From the NCBI GenBank assembly GCA_033762255.1, contig JANRLT010000014.1, positions 62,001-126,000 on the forward strand: a stretch of DNA of 64,000 bases, given 5' to 3'. The notes beneath the pieces are model-generated. The model was not told the DNA's origin and searched no databases. It was given only the letters and a program-made list of their open reading frames with translations. Position numbers and translations under genes: made by a program. Source of the DNA: Pirellulales bacterium (GTDB lineage Bacteria > Planctomycetota > Planctomycetia > Pirellulales > JALHPA01). Numbering within the stretch: position 1 is the first letter of the stretch; every line of letters starts with the position of its first letter. Shown piece by piece: positions 1-8,762 of this stretch.

Positions 1-325
1 AGGAATAAATGCAACACCGTTGGATGACAAGACGTTTGCCAATCCCACGTTTTCCGGCGGAATGCCCTTAAGCCGCGACTGGTTGGCGAGGTTCGCTAGT
101 TTTAGGCGTGGAACGCGCTCCGCCGTAGACAGAGCGTTGTTTCGCCGCCGTTCACAAGTTACTATTCACCGGCCAAGCACGGCGGTATTCAGGCATTGCA
201 AGGCTGAAATTCATGTTGCCGCGCGTCATGCCCAGGGCAACGCGCGCGGCGGATCGAGCGATCGTATGTCATCCGCGGGTTTCAGGGTGGGCGCTTGCGC
301 GCCCGCGGACCGGTTAGCAACCGGT
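1..325. other. Spacer with no supported gene
   Basis: GC-rich sequence with one short open frame (from position 20) that has no ribosome binding site or recognisable protein content and runs into the tRNA-like sequence that follows. I see no RNA gene in it. If the tRNA-like sequences belong to an array, the array may continue leftward past the window edge. Confidence 0.4.
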
Positions 326-396
326 TGTTGGTACGGGAGTCGAACCCGCGACACTCAGATTCTTAGTCTGATGCTCTGCCACTGAGCTAACCACGC
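326..396 (-). tRNA. tRNA-like gene, AAG anticodon, weak acceptor stem
   Basis: On the minus strand this folds as a class I tRNA: D arm GCTC/GAGC, anticodon stem TCAGA/TCTGA with loop CTAAGAA, a 5-nt variable loop, and T arm GCGGG-TTCGACT-CCCGT. The anticodon reads AAG (Leu, CUU), but bacterial tRNA-Leu has a long variable arm, which is absent. Only four of the seven acceptor positions pair (TGGT end with ACCA), and no encoded CCA follows. The body resembles tRNA-Lys. It may be a pseudo-tRNA, or a member of an accessory tRNA array with relaxed identity. Seen: fold and anticodon. Inferred: non-canonical status. Confidence 0.6.
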
Positions 397-499
397 TAGG
401 ATACCCCGTCGTTAAAACCCATGTACGGAACACGGTCAAGGAAATGGAAACCATCCAGACCGCGCCGCTGGCCGGGAGTATCATTGCTTGCCTCTAAAA

Positions 500-569
500 A
501 ACGCCCGTGGGAGTCGAACCCACGTAGCCCTGGTCGCAGCAAAGCGCCTTGCTGGCTGACTCTGGCGTT
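500..569 (-). ncRNA. tRNA-like RNA without a D arm
   Basis: The 3' half is a clear tRNA T arm (GTGGG-TTCGACT-CCCAC), followed by GGGCGTT, which pairs over six bases with AACGCC at the 5' end, so an acceptor stem exists. The 5' half is aberrant: no D stem or D-loop GG can be drawn. The anticodon-position hairpin is CAGCAA/TTGCTG with a six-base loop, and the variable region is enlarged. Total length is about 70 nt. It lies on the same strand as, and downstream of, the 270-residue protein gene ending at 796. It could be a decayed tRNA, a tRNA-mimic RNA, or the second unit of a tRNA array. Confidence 0.5.
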
Positions 570-795
570 AAACAGTTTCCTGCCAGGATTTTTCAAACCA
601 TGTCAGGCGGTTAAAGAGATTTCCAGCCCACCCGCCAGCGGACTGGTAAATTTCAAAAGAGAACGACTGTTTAGCGTTCCCATAGCTCCGCCGTGCCAGA
701 GCGCCGCCTGCCCGTCGGACGATCAACCCTTTATGTAGATAACCAAGCCCCGCGCCGCGGAAAGGATCAAACCTTTTCGCGACGCGCGCTTGGCT

Positions 796-1608
796 TTAAT
801 CGAGAAACGCCACGTGCCGCATGGCGGGCGCTTCGCTTTCTCGATTCATCAACACCTGGTGCCAATCGTGCAGGACGATCGTGGCGTGATCCGGATGGCG
901 AACCCGTCCCCGGGCATATAAACCAGGGTTGCGAACCATGATTCGCCACTCCTGGTTTTTCTGGCGGGGACCGCGATTCATCAATTCGCGATATTTTGCC
1001 TCGGTGATTCCCGTGGGATAACGGGCCGAAACATACACGCGCTCTCCGCCCGTGCGATACGCATACTCCAGCCAATGCGATTTTCCGCGTCCGCGGGAAA
1101 GGCGTTCGTTATTCAGCACCGTCCGCGGATCGATCCGCAAACCGTTGACTGGCACGAAAAACCATTCCCCTTGACGCAGAAACGCCGCGTTATGCCGGGT
1201 ATGCCCCTGCGCCTGCGACAACCGCAACTGCGACTGACGCTCTCGTACCTGCGCGGGTTTCAGAGCCTCCATCGCGTTGCGGACCGTCGATGTTGCGCCG
1301 TCCGGAACCGCCGCCACAAACCAATGCCGCTCGTCATGCCCGCACAGGAACTTGTGTTTTTCCCGGATCGTGGCATGCTCGCGGGTCATGAGCAATAAAT
1401 GGCGCAGCTTGGGCTCCAGGTTGAGGACCAGCATTTCGGGCCGCGAACCCGGGGTAATCCGCACGTCAAAGTATTCACCCCGACGGTCATGCGCAATGTC
1501 CAGAGTCACCATACCCGAATCTTGTCCCCAATTGGGACGCGTTCGCTCATGCACCCGCACGCGGGCTCCAATGCGCGAAAACTGCCGTTCTAAAATGGAA
1601 ATATCCAT
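796..1608 (-). CDS. Basic protein of unknown function next to tRNA-like genes
   Basis: A 270-residue protein, start taken at the ATG preceding DISILERQF because GGGA lies about 8 nt upstream; a longer frame reaches 1665. I do not recognise a named domain. It is rich in Arg and His. Striking patches are FLCGHDERHWFVAAVP near residue 90, a middle part ending in QGEWFFVPV, and RVRHPDHATIVLHDWHQV near the C-terminus, whose clustered His, Asp and Trp could be catalytic or metal-binding. There is no signal peptide or membrane segment, so it is probably cytoplasmic. The two tRNA-like sequences lie downstream on the same strand, suggesting a nucleic-acid-related role, which is inference only. Confidence 0.75.
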   Translation of the reverse strand: MDISILERQFSRIGARVRVHERTRPNWGQDSGMVTLDIAHDRRGEYFDVRITPGSRPEMLVLNLEPKLRHLLLMTREHATIREKHKFLCGHDERHWFVAAVPDGATSTVRNAMEALKPAQVRERQSQLRLSQAQGHTRHNAAFLRQGEWFFVPVNGLRIDPRTVLNNERLSRGRGKSHWLEYAYRTGGERVYVSARYPTGITEAKYRELMNRGPRQKNQEWRIMVRNPGLYARGRVRHPDHATIVLHDWHQVLMNRESEAPAMRHVAFLD

Positions 1609-2189
1609 AGAATTTTCCCGTGAAAAATTCGGATTAACCCTCTCGGACCATCCGAAAGGGAACAAAACAAAACCGTTGATACTTTTCCGCTAAACAACTT
1701 GGCATGAGTTCCCTCCTTTCACAAAAAAATGGGGATGAACGGCCGGATCGCTATTCTGTGTAACGCCTGGCCAACGAATGTGCCCGGGCCACTGGGCCGC
1801 GGGTTTTACCGTCAATTCTGGGAGAAAGGACAGTCGGGCGGGAACTCGGTTCGCGCAAGAAAAGACGAAATTTATTACAGACTCCCTGCGAATAGGCCGA
1901 TATTTTCACCGCTTGGGGGAAAACTTATTATCAGTACGCAATCCTAATTAACCGATCATAGTTGGATGGACCGGGAAACACGTTCCCGGTGAGGGTTTAG
2001 CCACGGTTAGTTGCAATCGGGCGGATCGTGTTCCGCCATCGTGCCTGATATAATGCGCCATATCGATGCGCTGTAATGCTGCGGGGGATCGTGTTCCGCC
2101 CTACGAACTACACTATGCGCTGCTGGCGCAATGTAACTAGGCGCGGCATAACCAAGCATCATCTGCCTCCTGGATTCACTCATACCATC
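1609..2189. other. Spacer with palindromic repeats
   Basis: No gene supported. It contains a hairpin CCGGGAA-ACACG-TTCCCGG (1971-1989) and two partial copies of the dispersed palindrome (GGATCGTGTTCC near 2026 and 2086) that recurs in other spacers of this window. An open frame beginning at 1729 has no ribosome binding site and no recognisable composition. Confidence 0.5.
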
Positions 2190-2603
2190 GTGAAATCAAT
2201 CTTCAGCCTGGCCGGGTTCATTTGGGCGTCGCCGAATACGCTTGTGGGGCTGGTTATCGGATCAATAGGACTTCTGTTTGGCGGTCGAGTGCGGGTCGCG
2301 GGACGGGCAATCGAGTTCTATGATGGCGGAATCAAGTGGTTCGTGCATCGCTTGCCTCACGGGCAGTTCACCCTGGCCCTGACGCTTGGCCATGTCGTTC
2401 TAGGCCAGACGGATGCGTCCTTGGTCATTTCCCGCAAACACGAGGCGGTCCACATTGCCCAATACGAACGGTGGGGGCCATTCATGATTCCCGCCTATTT
2501 CCTGGCTTCCCTCTCTGTTTATCTTGCGGGAAAACGATTCTATCGCGACAATCCCTTTGAACGCGAGGCCTATGACCGGGATGGGGGGGAACACGATCCG
2601 TGA
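2190..2603 (+). CDS. Small membrane protein with HEAVH motif
   Basis: A 137-residue protein read from the GTG before KSIFSL; the longer frame upstream is made of repeat sequence, so I reject its ATG at 2076. Residues about 2-30 form one or two hydrophobic segments. Near residue 92 is HEAVHIAQYERWGP, an HExxH-like pattern followed by a second hydrophobic stretch (FMIPAYFLASLSVYLAG), then NPFEREAY. Proteins with this HE-H-Q-WG plus NPFE-EAY layout occur as small membrane proteins, and the motif resembles a zinc-protease helix, but no third ligand is certain. Function unknown; it is probably an inner-membrane protein. The start is the weakest part of the call. Confidence 0.6.
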   Translation: MKSIFSLAGFIWASPNTLVGLVIGSIGLLFGGRVRVAGRAIEFYDGGIKWFVHRLPHGQFTLALTLGHVVLGQTDASLVISRKHEAVHIAQYERWGPFMIPAYFLASLSVYLAGKRFYRDNPFEREAYDRDGGEHDP

Positions 2604-2768
2604 CAACGCGGCCCGCGAATACTCATGGTATTCCAACTCAACAGGCCACACCGCAAACTTTGTTATAATAAAGCCAATCCAATCAACTCACCAAATAGCG
2701 CGTCCTGCCCAAAGCGTCCAGCGCGGCGGCCCGCTCCTCCACTCCTGTCGCCAAAGGAGAACAGTTCG

Positions 2769-3290
2769 ATGAAGAACGTTTTTTGCTTCGGATTCCTCTG
2801 CCTGAGCGTGTCGCTGGCCGCGTTATCCCATCCCCTGGCGGTAGGTCAATTGCCAGTTCCGTCCGGCGGCAATGCCACAAAGCCGGTCCAGCCCCGTCAA
2901 CCTGGTGGTAGGCTGGGCGATCAACTGGGCGTCTACTTAACCATCGAGGGTGTCAGGTCCGAGGGGGCCAAGGTCGAGACCGGGACGTTGTTGGTGGATA
3001 CCGTCGATGGAAAAAAACTTGAACAGCCGATACCGCTGGTCATCCGGGGGGCTATCGTTGCCGACCACAACCTGCAACCGGCCCACCTGAGTCTGCCCGC
3101 CCAGCGGCGTTGCATCCTCCGGGGATATGAGTCGGGGGAAATGATCGGTGTCCCGTCCGCTGTCTTGGCAGCCGCCAAAGAACAAGGCTGGGAGCAAGTC
3201 CCCCAAAGTCCCGTCGCATGGCAATGGCGTCCGTACTTTAACGCGCTGGTGGTGGTTGAACCGCAAGACTTGGAGCTGCGTCAATACTAG
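2769..3290 (+). CDS. Exported hypothetical protein
   Basis: A 173-residue protein preceded by a good ribosome binding site (AAAGGAGA, about 9 nt before the ATG). Residues 1-27 form a signal peptide (Lys, hydrophobic core FCFGFLCLSVSLAALSH, small residues before GQLP). The mature part has beta-rich composition, with no cysteine cluster and only one Cys (in RRCILRGYESG). No family is recognised. It probably acts outside the cytoplasmic membrane. It is flanked by unrelated genes, so context gives no clue. Confidence 0.75.
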   Translation: MKNVFCFGFLCLSVSLAALSHPLAVGQLPVPSGGNATKPVQPRQPGGRLGDQLGVYLTIEGVRSEGAKVETGTLLVDTVDGKKLEQPIPLVIRGAIVADHNLQPAHLSLPAQRRCILRGYESGEMIGVPSAVLAAAKEQGWEQVPQSPVAWQWRPYFNALVVVEPQDLELRQY

Positions 3291-3514
3291 TGCCGAATTA
3301 GCGTTAGCAGGGGATACGCGGGAATCGCGGAATTGCTTCTCAACTTTGCCGCGCAGCCACAAGGGGAGGCATTAGCAGCCCAGAGGGCAATACTAAGGAC
3401 CATGAAACTGGCTTGAGCAACGACCAGCACACAATCTTTGCTGGGCGCTGGTGTTATGGTCGGGTTAATGTGCGCTGTATCGACCAGGCGCTATCACTCA
3501 CCCGTAAAAACTTT

Positions 3515-4006
3515 ATGAAAATCATTTTACTCGGTAACGCGGGTTCGGGAAAAAGCACCCTGGCAAAGCTCCTTAGCGCGCGGCAGCCTACGGATGTGGC
3601 CAGATTGTCTTTGGACCAAATCGCCTGGGACAACGGCATAAACCGCAAACCCTTGGCTGAAAGTCAACAATTGCTGTTGGAATTTATCGCCACACACCAG
3701 CATTGGATTATCGAGGGGTGTTATTCCGATCTGCTCGTAACGGCAATCCCCTTTTGCGAGGAACTCCGCTTTTTAAATCCCGGCGTGGCGACTTGCATCC
3801 GTCATTGTCGTAGTCGACCCTGGGAACCGGAAAAATTTACAAGTCCGGAGGAACAAGCGGAAATGCTGGAACGTCTGATTGAATGGGTGGGAGAATACGA
3901 GACCCGGACGGATGAGTTTGGACTCGCTCGTCACCGCGCTATTTTTGAGGGATTTGCGGGAAAGAAAGTCGAATATCAACGTGTTGAGGATTACCAGGCC
4001 GACTAG
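3515..4006 (+). CDS. P-loop nucleotide kinase, adenylate/shikimate kinase-like
   Basis: A 163-residue cytoplasmic protein. MKIILLGNAGSGKSTLAKLL at the N-terminus is a Walker A motif. LSLDQIAWDNG near residue 36 matches the DxxxW region of small kinases often annotated as adenylate kinase-like or topology-modulation proteins, and WIIEGCYSDLL is the central strand. A C-terminal Arg-rich stretch (RHCRSRPWEPEKF) could be the lid. The substrate cannot be told from sequence. I chose the ATG at 3515 because the P-loop lies 7 residues in; a longer frame begins at 3413 with no better signal. It stands alone. Confidence 0.75.
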   Translation: MKIILLGNAGSGKSTLAKLLSARQPTDVARLSLDQIAWDNGINRKPLAESQQLLLEFIATHQHWIIEGCYSDLLVTAIPFCEELRFLNPGVATCIRHCRSRPWEPEKFTSPEEQAEMLERLIEWVGEYETRTDEFGLARHRAIFEGFAGKKVEYQRVEDYQAD

Positions 4007-4278
4007 GGGACGATGCCTTCGCTGTTAGCTGTAAATCATTTAAATATTCAACTTGCTAACTCATTCGGCGAGAGAATCGGCACGTACATTCTTTACAAAT
4101 CTCCCGTTTCTCCGTCTGCTACTTCTCGCCTCTGGGCTTTGCCTCTTGTTCCCTCTGCGCGCCGCGGTCCACGGGCACACGCCCCCTACGTATGCCTTAC
4201 CCCTGGTATAAAATTTGCTTAAGCTTTCCAAGCTTGTAATACCTTGGAATAGCCAAAAATTATATAAGGGGGTCTTTT
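4007..4278. other. Spacer, promoter region of the hydrolase gene
   Basis: No gene supported. Its end carries the ribosome binding site TAAGGGGG, 6 nt before the ATG at 4279. No convincing promoter hexamers or terminator hairpin were found. Confidence 0.4.
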
Positions 4279-5232
4279 ATGGATAGTCTGCAAGTTCCCG
4301 TCGATCCCGTCGCCGTGGCGCCTGACCAACGTGACGAAATTCCCCCACGACAGCAAAATCCTGCCGGGCAGCCCTCGCGGGAAGCTGACTCGCCGGACGA
4401 TGGCACACACCAAGTGGTGGCGGATCTGGCGTTTCAACGCCTGATGATCGCCAACGTTGTCTACTTTGGCCAGCCGGATGGCACTAACAGAGCTTGGGTT
4501 CTGGTAGACGCCGGCGTGCCCGGGAGCGCCAGCTCCATTTTGAGCGCCGCCGAAAACCGTTTTGGCAAAGGAAATCCCCCTGCGGCGATCATACTCACCC
4601 ATGGACACTTTGACCATGTGGGGGGATTGACCCAATTGGCGGAGCGTTGGAATGTGCCAGTCTACGCGCATTATCTGGAAATGCCGTATTTGGATGGGAG
4701 CGCTTCCTACCCCGCCCCGGACCCGACCGTGGGTGGGGGCCTGATGTCCGCATTATCCAGTTTTTACCCCCGCGGGCCAATCAACGTGGGCGAACGACTC
4801 CAACCTCTTCCGCGGGATAACAGCGTCCCCGGCATGCCGGGTTGGGAATGGATTCATGCCCCGGGCCACACTCCGGGTCAAATTGCCCTCTGGAGGGAAA
4901 CCGACCGGTTTTTGATCGCCGCCGATGCCTTTATAACGACCAGGCAAGAGTCGGCCTATGCCGTGCTGACCCAAACTCCGGAGTTGCACGGACCGCCGAT
5001 GTATTACACCCAGAACTGGGATCAAGCCCGGGAGACCGTCCGGCATTTGGCGACGCTCGAGCCAGAATTTATCGTCACTGGTCATGGGCCGGCGATGCGT
5101 GGGCCAGAAATGCGCCAGGCTCTGCACACCCTGGCGCGGGACTTTGACCGGGTGGCGGTCCCCACCCAAGGGGTTTATGTGGAGAATCCGGCCACCGCCG
5201 CCAGCGGCACGGCATATCAACCGGCGAATTAA
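4279..5232 (+). CDS. Metallo-beta-lactamase-fold hydrolase
   Basis: A 317-residue protein of the MBL superfamily. Residues 1-50 are polar and Pro/Gln-rich. THGHFDHVGG (near residue 110) is the HxHxDH metal motif. APGHTPGQIALW (near 195) gives the next His, FLIAADAF the bridging Asp, and VTGHGPAM (near 270) the last His, so both metal sites look complete. The family includes glyoxalase II-like thioesterases, lactonases and nucleases. The layout with a long insertion between motifs 2 and 3 (YLDGSASYP...YPRGPINVG) fits general MBL-fold hydrolases of unknown substrate. Cytoplasmic, monocistronic. Confidence 0.85.
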   Translation: MDSLQVPVDPVAVAPDQRDEIPPRQQNPAGQPSREADSPDDGTHQVVADLAFQRLMIANVVYFGQPDGTNRAWVLVDAGVPGSASSILSAAENRFGKGNPPAAIILTHGHFDHVGGLTQLAERWNVPVYAHYLEMPYLDGSASYPAPDPTVGGGLMSALSSFYPRGPINVGERLQPLPRDNSVPGMPGWEWIHAPGHTPGQIALWRETDRFLIAADAFITTRQESAYAVLTQTPELHGPPMYYTQNWDQARETVRHLATLEPEFIVTGHGPAMRGPEMRQALHTLARDFDRVAVPTQGVYVENPATAASGTAYQPAN

Positions 5233-5555
5233 CACAGGCGAATGGGTGAAGTGTCTCAGCCGTAAGGGAGGAGCGGGTACCGGCATGGTATCCTGATTGC
5301 GCCCCAGTGCAATAGAAAGGAACGTGTTCCGCCATTACCCGGTAACGATCTGCCGTAACGCTGCGGCGATGCAAAACGGCGGATCGTGATCCGCGCGACG
5401 AATCTAATTCCGCCGATGCCATCGGCGGCTTTGTACGCGTCGCGGCTAACCATCGCACGACTCCCCTACGCTTCTCGCTAAGCGGGCAAGCTGCGCATGT
5501 GCTCCAACGCGATGTAGACTATAAGGATTTCGTTGAATAAGATCTCAGGATATCT
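5233..5555. other. Repeat-rich spacer
   Basis: No gene supported. It holds two copies of the dispersed palindrome, GGAACGTGTTCC (5319-5330) and GGATCGTGATCC (5381-5392), within GC-rich sequence that recurs in other spacers. Confidence 0.5.
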
Positions 5556-5750
5556 CTATTCAGGTTTTTTTACCCGAAATGCAATTTCTAGGCTCAAACC
5601 AACCGCAAATACAATCAAACCTGTATTTCTGATAAAAGCAAATGCACAATCCGGCCCACACGGGGGTGCAAGGAGCGCGCCAGCCATTAAACCCAGCACC
5701 AAATATAGCAGGCAGCGTGACAGTCGCTCGAGCGAAAAGAATTTACCCAT
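5556..5750 (-). CDS. Possible small two-helix membrane protein
   Basis: A 64-residue frame: MGKFFSLERLSRC, then two hydrophobic stretches (LLYLVLGLMAGALLAPP and TGLIVFAVGLSLEIAF) separated by a CGPDC loop, ending in RVKKPE. The composition fits a small inner-membrane protein, but the ribosome binding site is weak and no family is recognised. It lies downstream of, and on the same strand as, the exopolyphosphatase gene. Confidence 0.4.
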   Translation of the reverse strand: MGKFFSLERLSRCLLYLVLGLMAGALLAPPCGPDCAFAFIRNTGLIVFAVGLSLEIAFRVKKPE

Positions 5751-5863
5751 CTGGAGTATTCCGGCGGTATCGCTGCCTCAACCACTGGCAAGGGGGCAAT
5801 CATCTCAGGGGGATAGTTTTTGCCTACTTGCCGCAAATCCTTCTAATGCAACTTCGCCTACAC

Positions 5864-5923
5864 TTCGGCGACAGAGTCGCCTCCTACAGCCTCTGCATTC
5901 GGCGACAGAGTCGCCTCCTACAG
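5864..5923. repeat. Two copies of a GGCGAC-AGA-GTCGCC hairpin repeat
   Basis: The unit TTCGGCGACAGAGTCGCC plus CTCCTACAG occurs at 5864-5889 and again at 5898-5923. Each forms a six-pair stem with a 3-nt loop. A related unit with loop GAAAC lies at about 35907-35932. The second copy contains the stop codon of the exopolyphosphatase gene (CTG TAG on the minus strand). Confidence 0.75.
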
Positions 5924-7552
5924 TTCAATTCTCTCCTCAAACTTCTCACTTCCCTCTGCACTCTTTCCATCCCCATTGTTCGAAAATCCCCGCGGTTCGC
6001 TTCCCGCCCAATCGATTTCCAGTTGGACGCCAAAGACCTCGTTAAACATCTCGGTCCGGCGACGCGCCCCCCACAGGTCGACTTCGGGCAGTTCTGGCGC
6101 CAGGGCCAACAGCTGGCATTCCTTTCCTTCGCAGAGCAGCCGGACGCCGCGCACGGTTTGGGTGCGGCTGCGGTCTAAGCCCCCCGCCACCCGCAAGATC
6201 GCCGCCAACTGCCGCACTTTTTCCTGGTCCGCTTTTTCCAGTTGATTAAAATTCTCGTGCTTGGGCTTGGGCTTGGCCCCGCGGTGATAGCGGGCGACAT
6301 TGGCAATAAGCTGCAATTCCCGCGGGCGAAAGCCGGGCAGATTGCTATTCATGATCAAGTGGTAACTATGTTTATGATGCTGATCGTAGTTAATCAGATA
6401 GCCCACGTCCTGTAGCCGCGCGGCGGCTTCCAGAATGGGCCGGTCGGTCACATCCAGGGCAAAGCGGGGAATCATTTGCTCAAAGAGCATCCCCGCCAGT
6501 TGGGCCACGTGGCGGCCATGTTCGGGCTCTCCGCTACAGGCCAGGGCAAACCGCTCGAGCGCGTCCTCCCGGCCGGCGGCATGCTGCTCGGCGGCGCCTT
6601 GTTGTTCCTCGAGCATGGTCAAGATCAGCCCATCGCGCAAACCCCGGTTATGGATTTGCAGCATGTTGATTTTAAAGCGGGCCATGATCCGGTCGATAAT
6701 GGCCAGCCCCGTTACCATAATGTCCGCCCGGTCGGGGGTCATGCCGGGCAAGTTGCGGCGCTGTTTGAGCGGAATCTTGCGCAGGCGATCGAGCAGGTGG
6801 CTCACTTCCGCCCGCGTGACCAGATAGCCGCGCACCGGCAGGCCGATCTGCCCCTTTTGGGCCATGATCATTTCGGCCAGGGTGGTAAACGTGCCGCCGG
6901 TCCCGATCAGCAGGTGCGGCATAAAGAGGGGCTTGCGGGTGTGCTTTTTTAAGAGGTCTTCCACATCGGCGATCAGTTTTTCGTATCCGCCGGGGATGGT
7001 CGAGGGTTCGCTGCCGTGAATTTCGGTCAGGCGGACGGTCCCCAGCGGCGTGGAGTAGATCGCCTCGATCGCGTTGCCGCTGGCCATGACAAATTCGGTG
7101 CTCCCCCCGCCAATGTCGACCACCACCACGTTTTTTCCCGTAAGGTCAAACGCCCGCTGCACGCTGGTAAAGGCCAGCCGCCCTTCCTGCTGGCCGCTGA
7201 TCACCTCGATGGAGAGGCCCAACTCTTCCTGGGCGCGGCGGACAAAGTCTTCGCGGTTGGCCGCTTCGCGGACGGCGCAAGTGGCGATGCAGCGCAGTTG
7301 GGCGACCTGAAAACCGGCGGCGATTTGCTTAAACCGGCGGAGCGCGGCTAGGGAATGTTCGATCGCCCCTTCGTCCAACATGCCCGAGGAATCGAGCGAG
7401 CGGCCCAGGCGGGTCGGTTCGCGGTCTTCGTCCAAGATGCGGTAATTACCCCCGCGCAGCGGTTCCGCCACGATGAGGCGGACGCTATTCGAGCCGATGT
7501 CGATGGCGGCCAACCGGGTGGCCAGTTCCGCAAAGACCTGTTGTTCTTCCAT
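5918..7552 (-). CDS. ppx: Exopolyphosphatase / pppGpp phosphatase (Ppx/GppA)
   Basis: A 544-residue cytoplasmic protein that by family splits inorganic polyphosphate and/or pppGpp. The N-terminal ASKHA ATPase-like half has AAIDIGSNSVRLIV (residues about 14-27) and DIGGGSTEFV (near 150), the two phosphate-binding loops. The C-terminal half (from about 330) is the HD-like helical domain, with HGRHVAQLA, LQDVGYLI and RYHRGAKPKPKHENF. Length is close to the family's usual 500. I start at the ATG of MEEQQVF; a TTG 12 nt upstream is possible. The extreme C-terminus comes from a repeat element. Ppx and GppA cannot be told apart by eye. Confidence 0.92.
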   Translation of the reverse strand: MEEQQVFAELATRLAAIDIGSNSVRLIVAEPLRGGNYRILDEDREPTRLGRSLDSSGMLDEGAIEHSLAALRRFKQIAAGFQVAQLRCIATCAVREAANREDFVRRAQEELGLSIEVISGQQEGRLAFTSVQRAFDLTGKNVVVVDIGGGSTEFVMASGNAIEAIYSTPLGTVRLTEIHGSEPSTIPGGYEKLIADVEDLLKKHTRKPLFMPHLLIGTGGTFTTLAEMIMAQKGQIGLPVRGYLVTRAEVSHLLDRLRKIPLKQRRNLPGMTPDRADIMVTGLAIIDRIMARFKINMLQIHNRGLRDGLILTMLEEQQGAAEQHAAGREDALERFALACSGEPEHGRHVAQLAGMLFEQMIPRFALDVTDRPILEAAARLQDVGYLINYDQHHKHSYHLIMNSNLPGFRPRELQLIANVARYHRGAKPKPKHENFNQLEKADQEKVRQLAAILRVAGGLDRSRTQTVRGVRLLCEGKECQLLALAPELPEVDLWGARRRTEMFNEVFGVQLEIDWAGSEPRGFSNNGDGKSAEGSEKFEERIEL

Positions 7553-7820
7553 AGAATTCCGCAAAAGATTCTAGCGCACGCCTCCCCGCGAAAAAGCGGT
7601 CGTGCGATACTTTTATCATAGCATGAAAGGGAAAAATTCGGCAGGCCGCGGCAAAATTGTCATTGCCCCTCGTTTTTAACCTGACCTTTCAAAAATTCCA
7701 AATTCACCATTGGGGTTAAATTTGTTACTATTACATATTGAAACAGAGCCATTTTTTTGATGGGGCCAAAAAATAATCTCCATCGTCCAGCCCGCTTAAC
7801 GTCTGTATTTCATTTGCCGC
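7553..7820. promoter_or_regulatory. Divergent intergenic region between ppx and ribF
   Basis: About 270 bases between two genes transcribed away from each other, so it should hold both promoters. It is AT-richer than its neighbours, with TTGTTACTATTACATATTG near 7728-7741, but I cannot assign hexamers with confidence. Confidence 0.3.
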
Positions 7821-8762
7821 ATGCTGGTTGCCCATACGCCTTTGCCCCCTCCGAATTTCTTTGGCCAGGGGGGCTGCGCGCTGGCTATTGGCAACTTTGA
7901 TGGCGTCCACGGCGGCCACGCGGTACTGCTCGAACAATTGGTCCAGTTGGCCAACTTGCAACAGTTGCCCGCCGTGGTCCTGACGTTTGAACCGCATCCC
8001 CTGGCCTTGCTCAAGCCCGAGCTGGCCCCCATCCCCTTAACCACGTTAAACCGCAAAATCGAACTCCTGGCCGCGCGGGGCATCGCGGGGGTCTGGGCAT
8101 ATCCCACCACGCCTGATTTTTTAAATCTTTCGGCGGCGGACTTTTTTCAGAGGTTGGTGGTCGAGCAACTAGCCGCGCGGGTGTTGGTGGAGGGACCCAA
8201 TTTTTATTTTGGCAAGGATCGGTTCGGGGATGTGCGCTTGCTGGGCCAATTGTGTGCGGCGGCAAACATTGAATTGTGCGTGGTTCCCCCCCAGGCGGTC
8301 GCGGGAGAGTTGATCTCGAGCACGGTTGTGCGAAATTTGCTTAGCAGGGGGGATGTCGCGGCCGCGCGGAGGCTGCTCACGGCCCCTTACCAAATTAGCG
8401 GCCAGGTCACGCTGGGGGCGCAGCGCGGGACGGGACTGGGCTTTCCCACGGCCAATCTGACGCGGATCGCCACGCTCATTCCGGCGGCCGGCGTGTACGC
8501 GGGCCTGGCAAAAATCGGCCCGCAAACGCTGGCTGCGGCGATCCATATCGGGCCTAATCCCACCTTTGGCGAAACCCGGCCCAAGTTTGAAGTGCATGTG
8601 CTGGATTGGTCGGGTAATCTGTATGATCAAGAATTGACGGTCACTTTTTTGTGCCAGTTGCGGGGCGTCCGGACATTTGCCAACGTGACAGAGTTGCGGC
8701 AACAGTTGCAAGTCGATATCGCGCGGACACGCGAGGCAGCGGCGACGGAGCTGCGGGGTTAG
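7821..8762 (+). CDS. ribF: Bifunctional riboflavin kinase / FAD synthetase
   Basis: A 313-residue cytoplasmic enzyme that phosphorylates riboflavin to FMN and adenylates FMN to FAD. The N-terminal nucleotidyltransferase domain shows ALAIGNFDGVHGGHAVLL (residues about 20-37, the GxFDGxHxGH motif), TFEPHP and EGPNFYFGKDRFGD. ISSTVVRNLLSRGDV is the conserved SSTxIR segment. The C-terminal riboflavin kinase domain (from about 190) has RGTGLGFPTANL and IHIGPNPTFGE, ending with the LYDQELTVTFL beta strand. Length is typical. By position it precedes the DHH phosphoesterase on the same strand, 240 nt away. Confidence 0.95.
   Translation: MLVAHTPLPPPNFFGQGGCALAIGNFDGVHGGHAVLLEQLVQLANLQQLPAVVLTFEPHPLALLKPELAPIPLTTLNRKIELLAARGIAGVWAYPTTPDFLNLSAADFFQRLVVEQLAARVLVEGPNFYFGKDRFGDVRLLGQLCAAANIELCVVPPQAVAGELISSTVVRNLLSRGDVAAARRLLTAPYQISGQVTLGAQRGTGLGFPTANLTRIATLIPAAGVYAGLAKIGPQTLAAAIHIGPNPTFGETRPKFEVHVLDWSGNLYDQELTVTFLCQLRGVRTFANVTELRQQLQVDIARTREAAATELRG

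Noticed and set aside
767-1075. Minus-strand frame overlapping the unknown protein gene
   Set aside because: It is in a different frame within the 796-1608 gene and has no distinctive composition.
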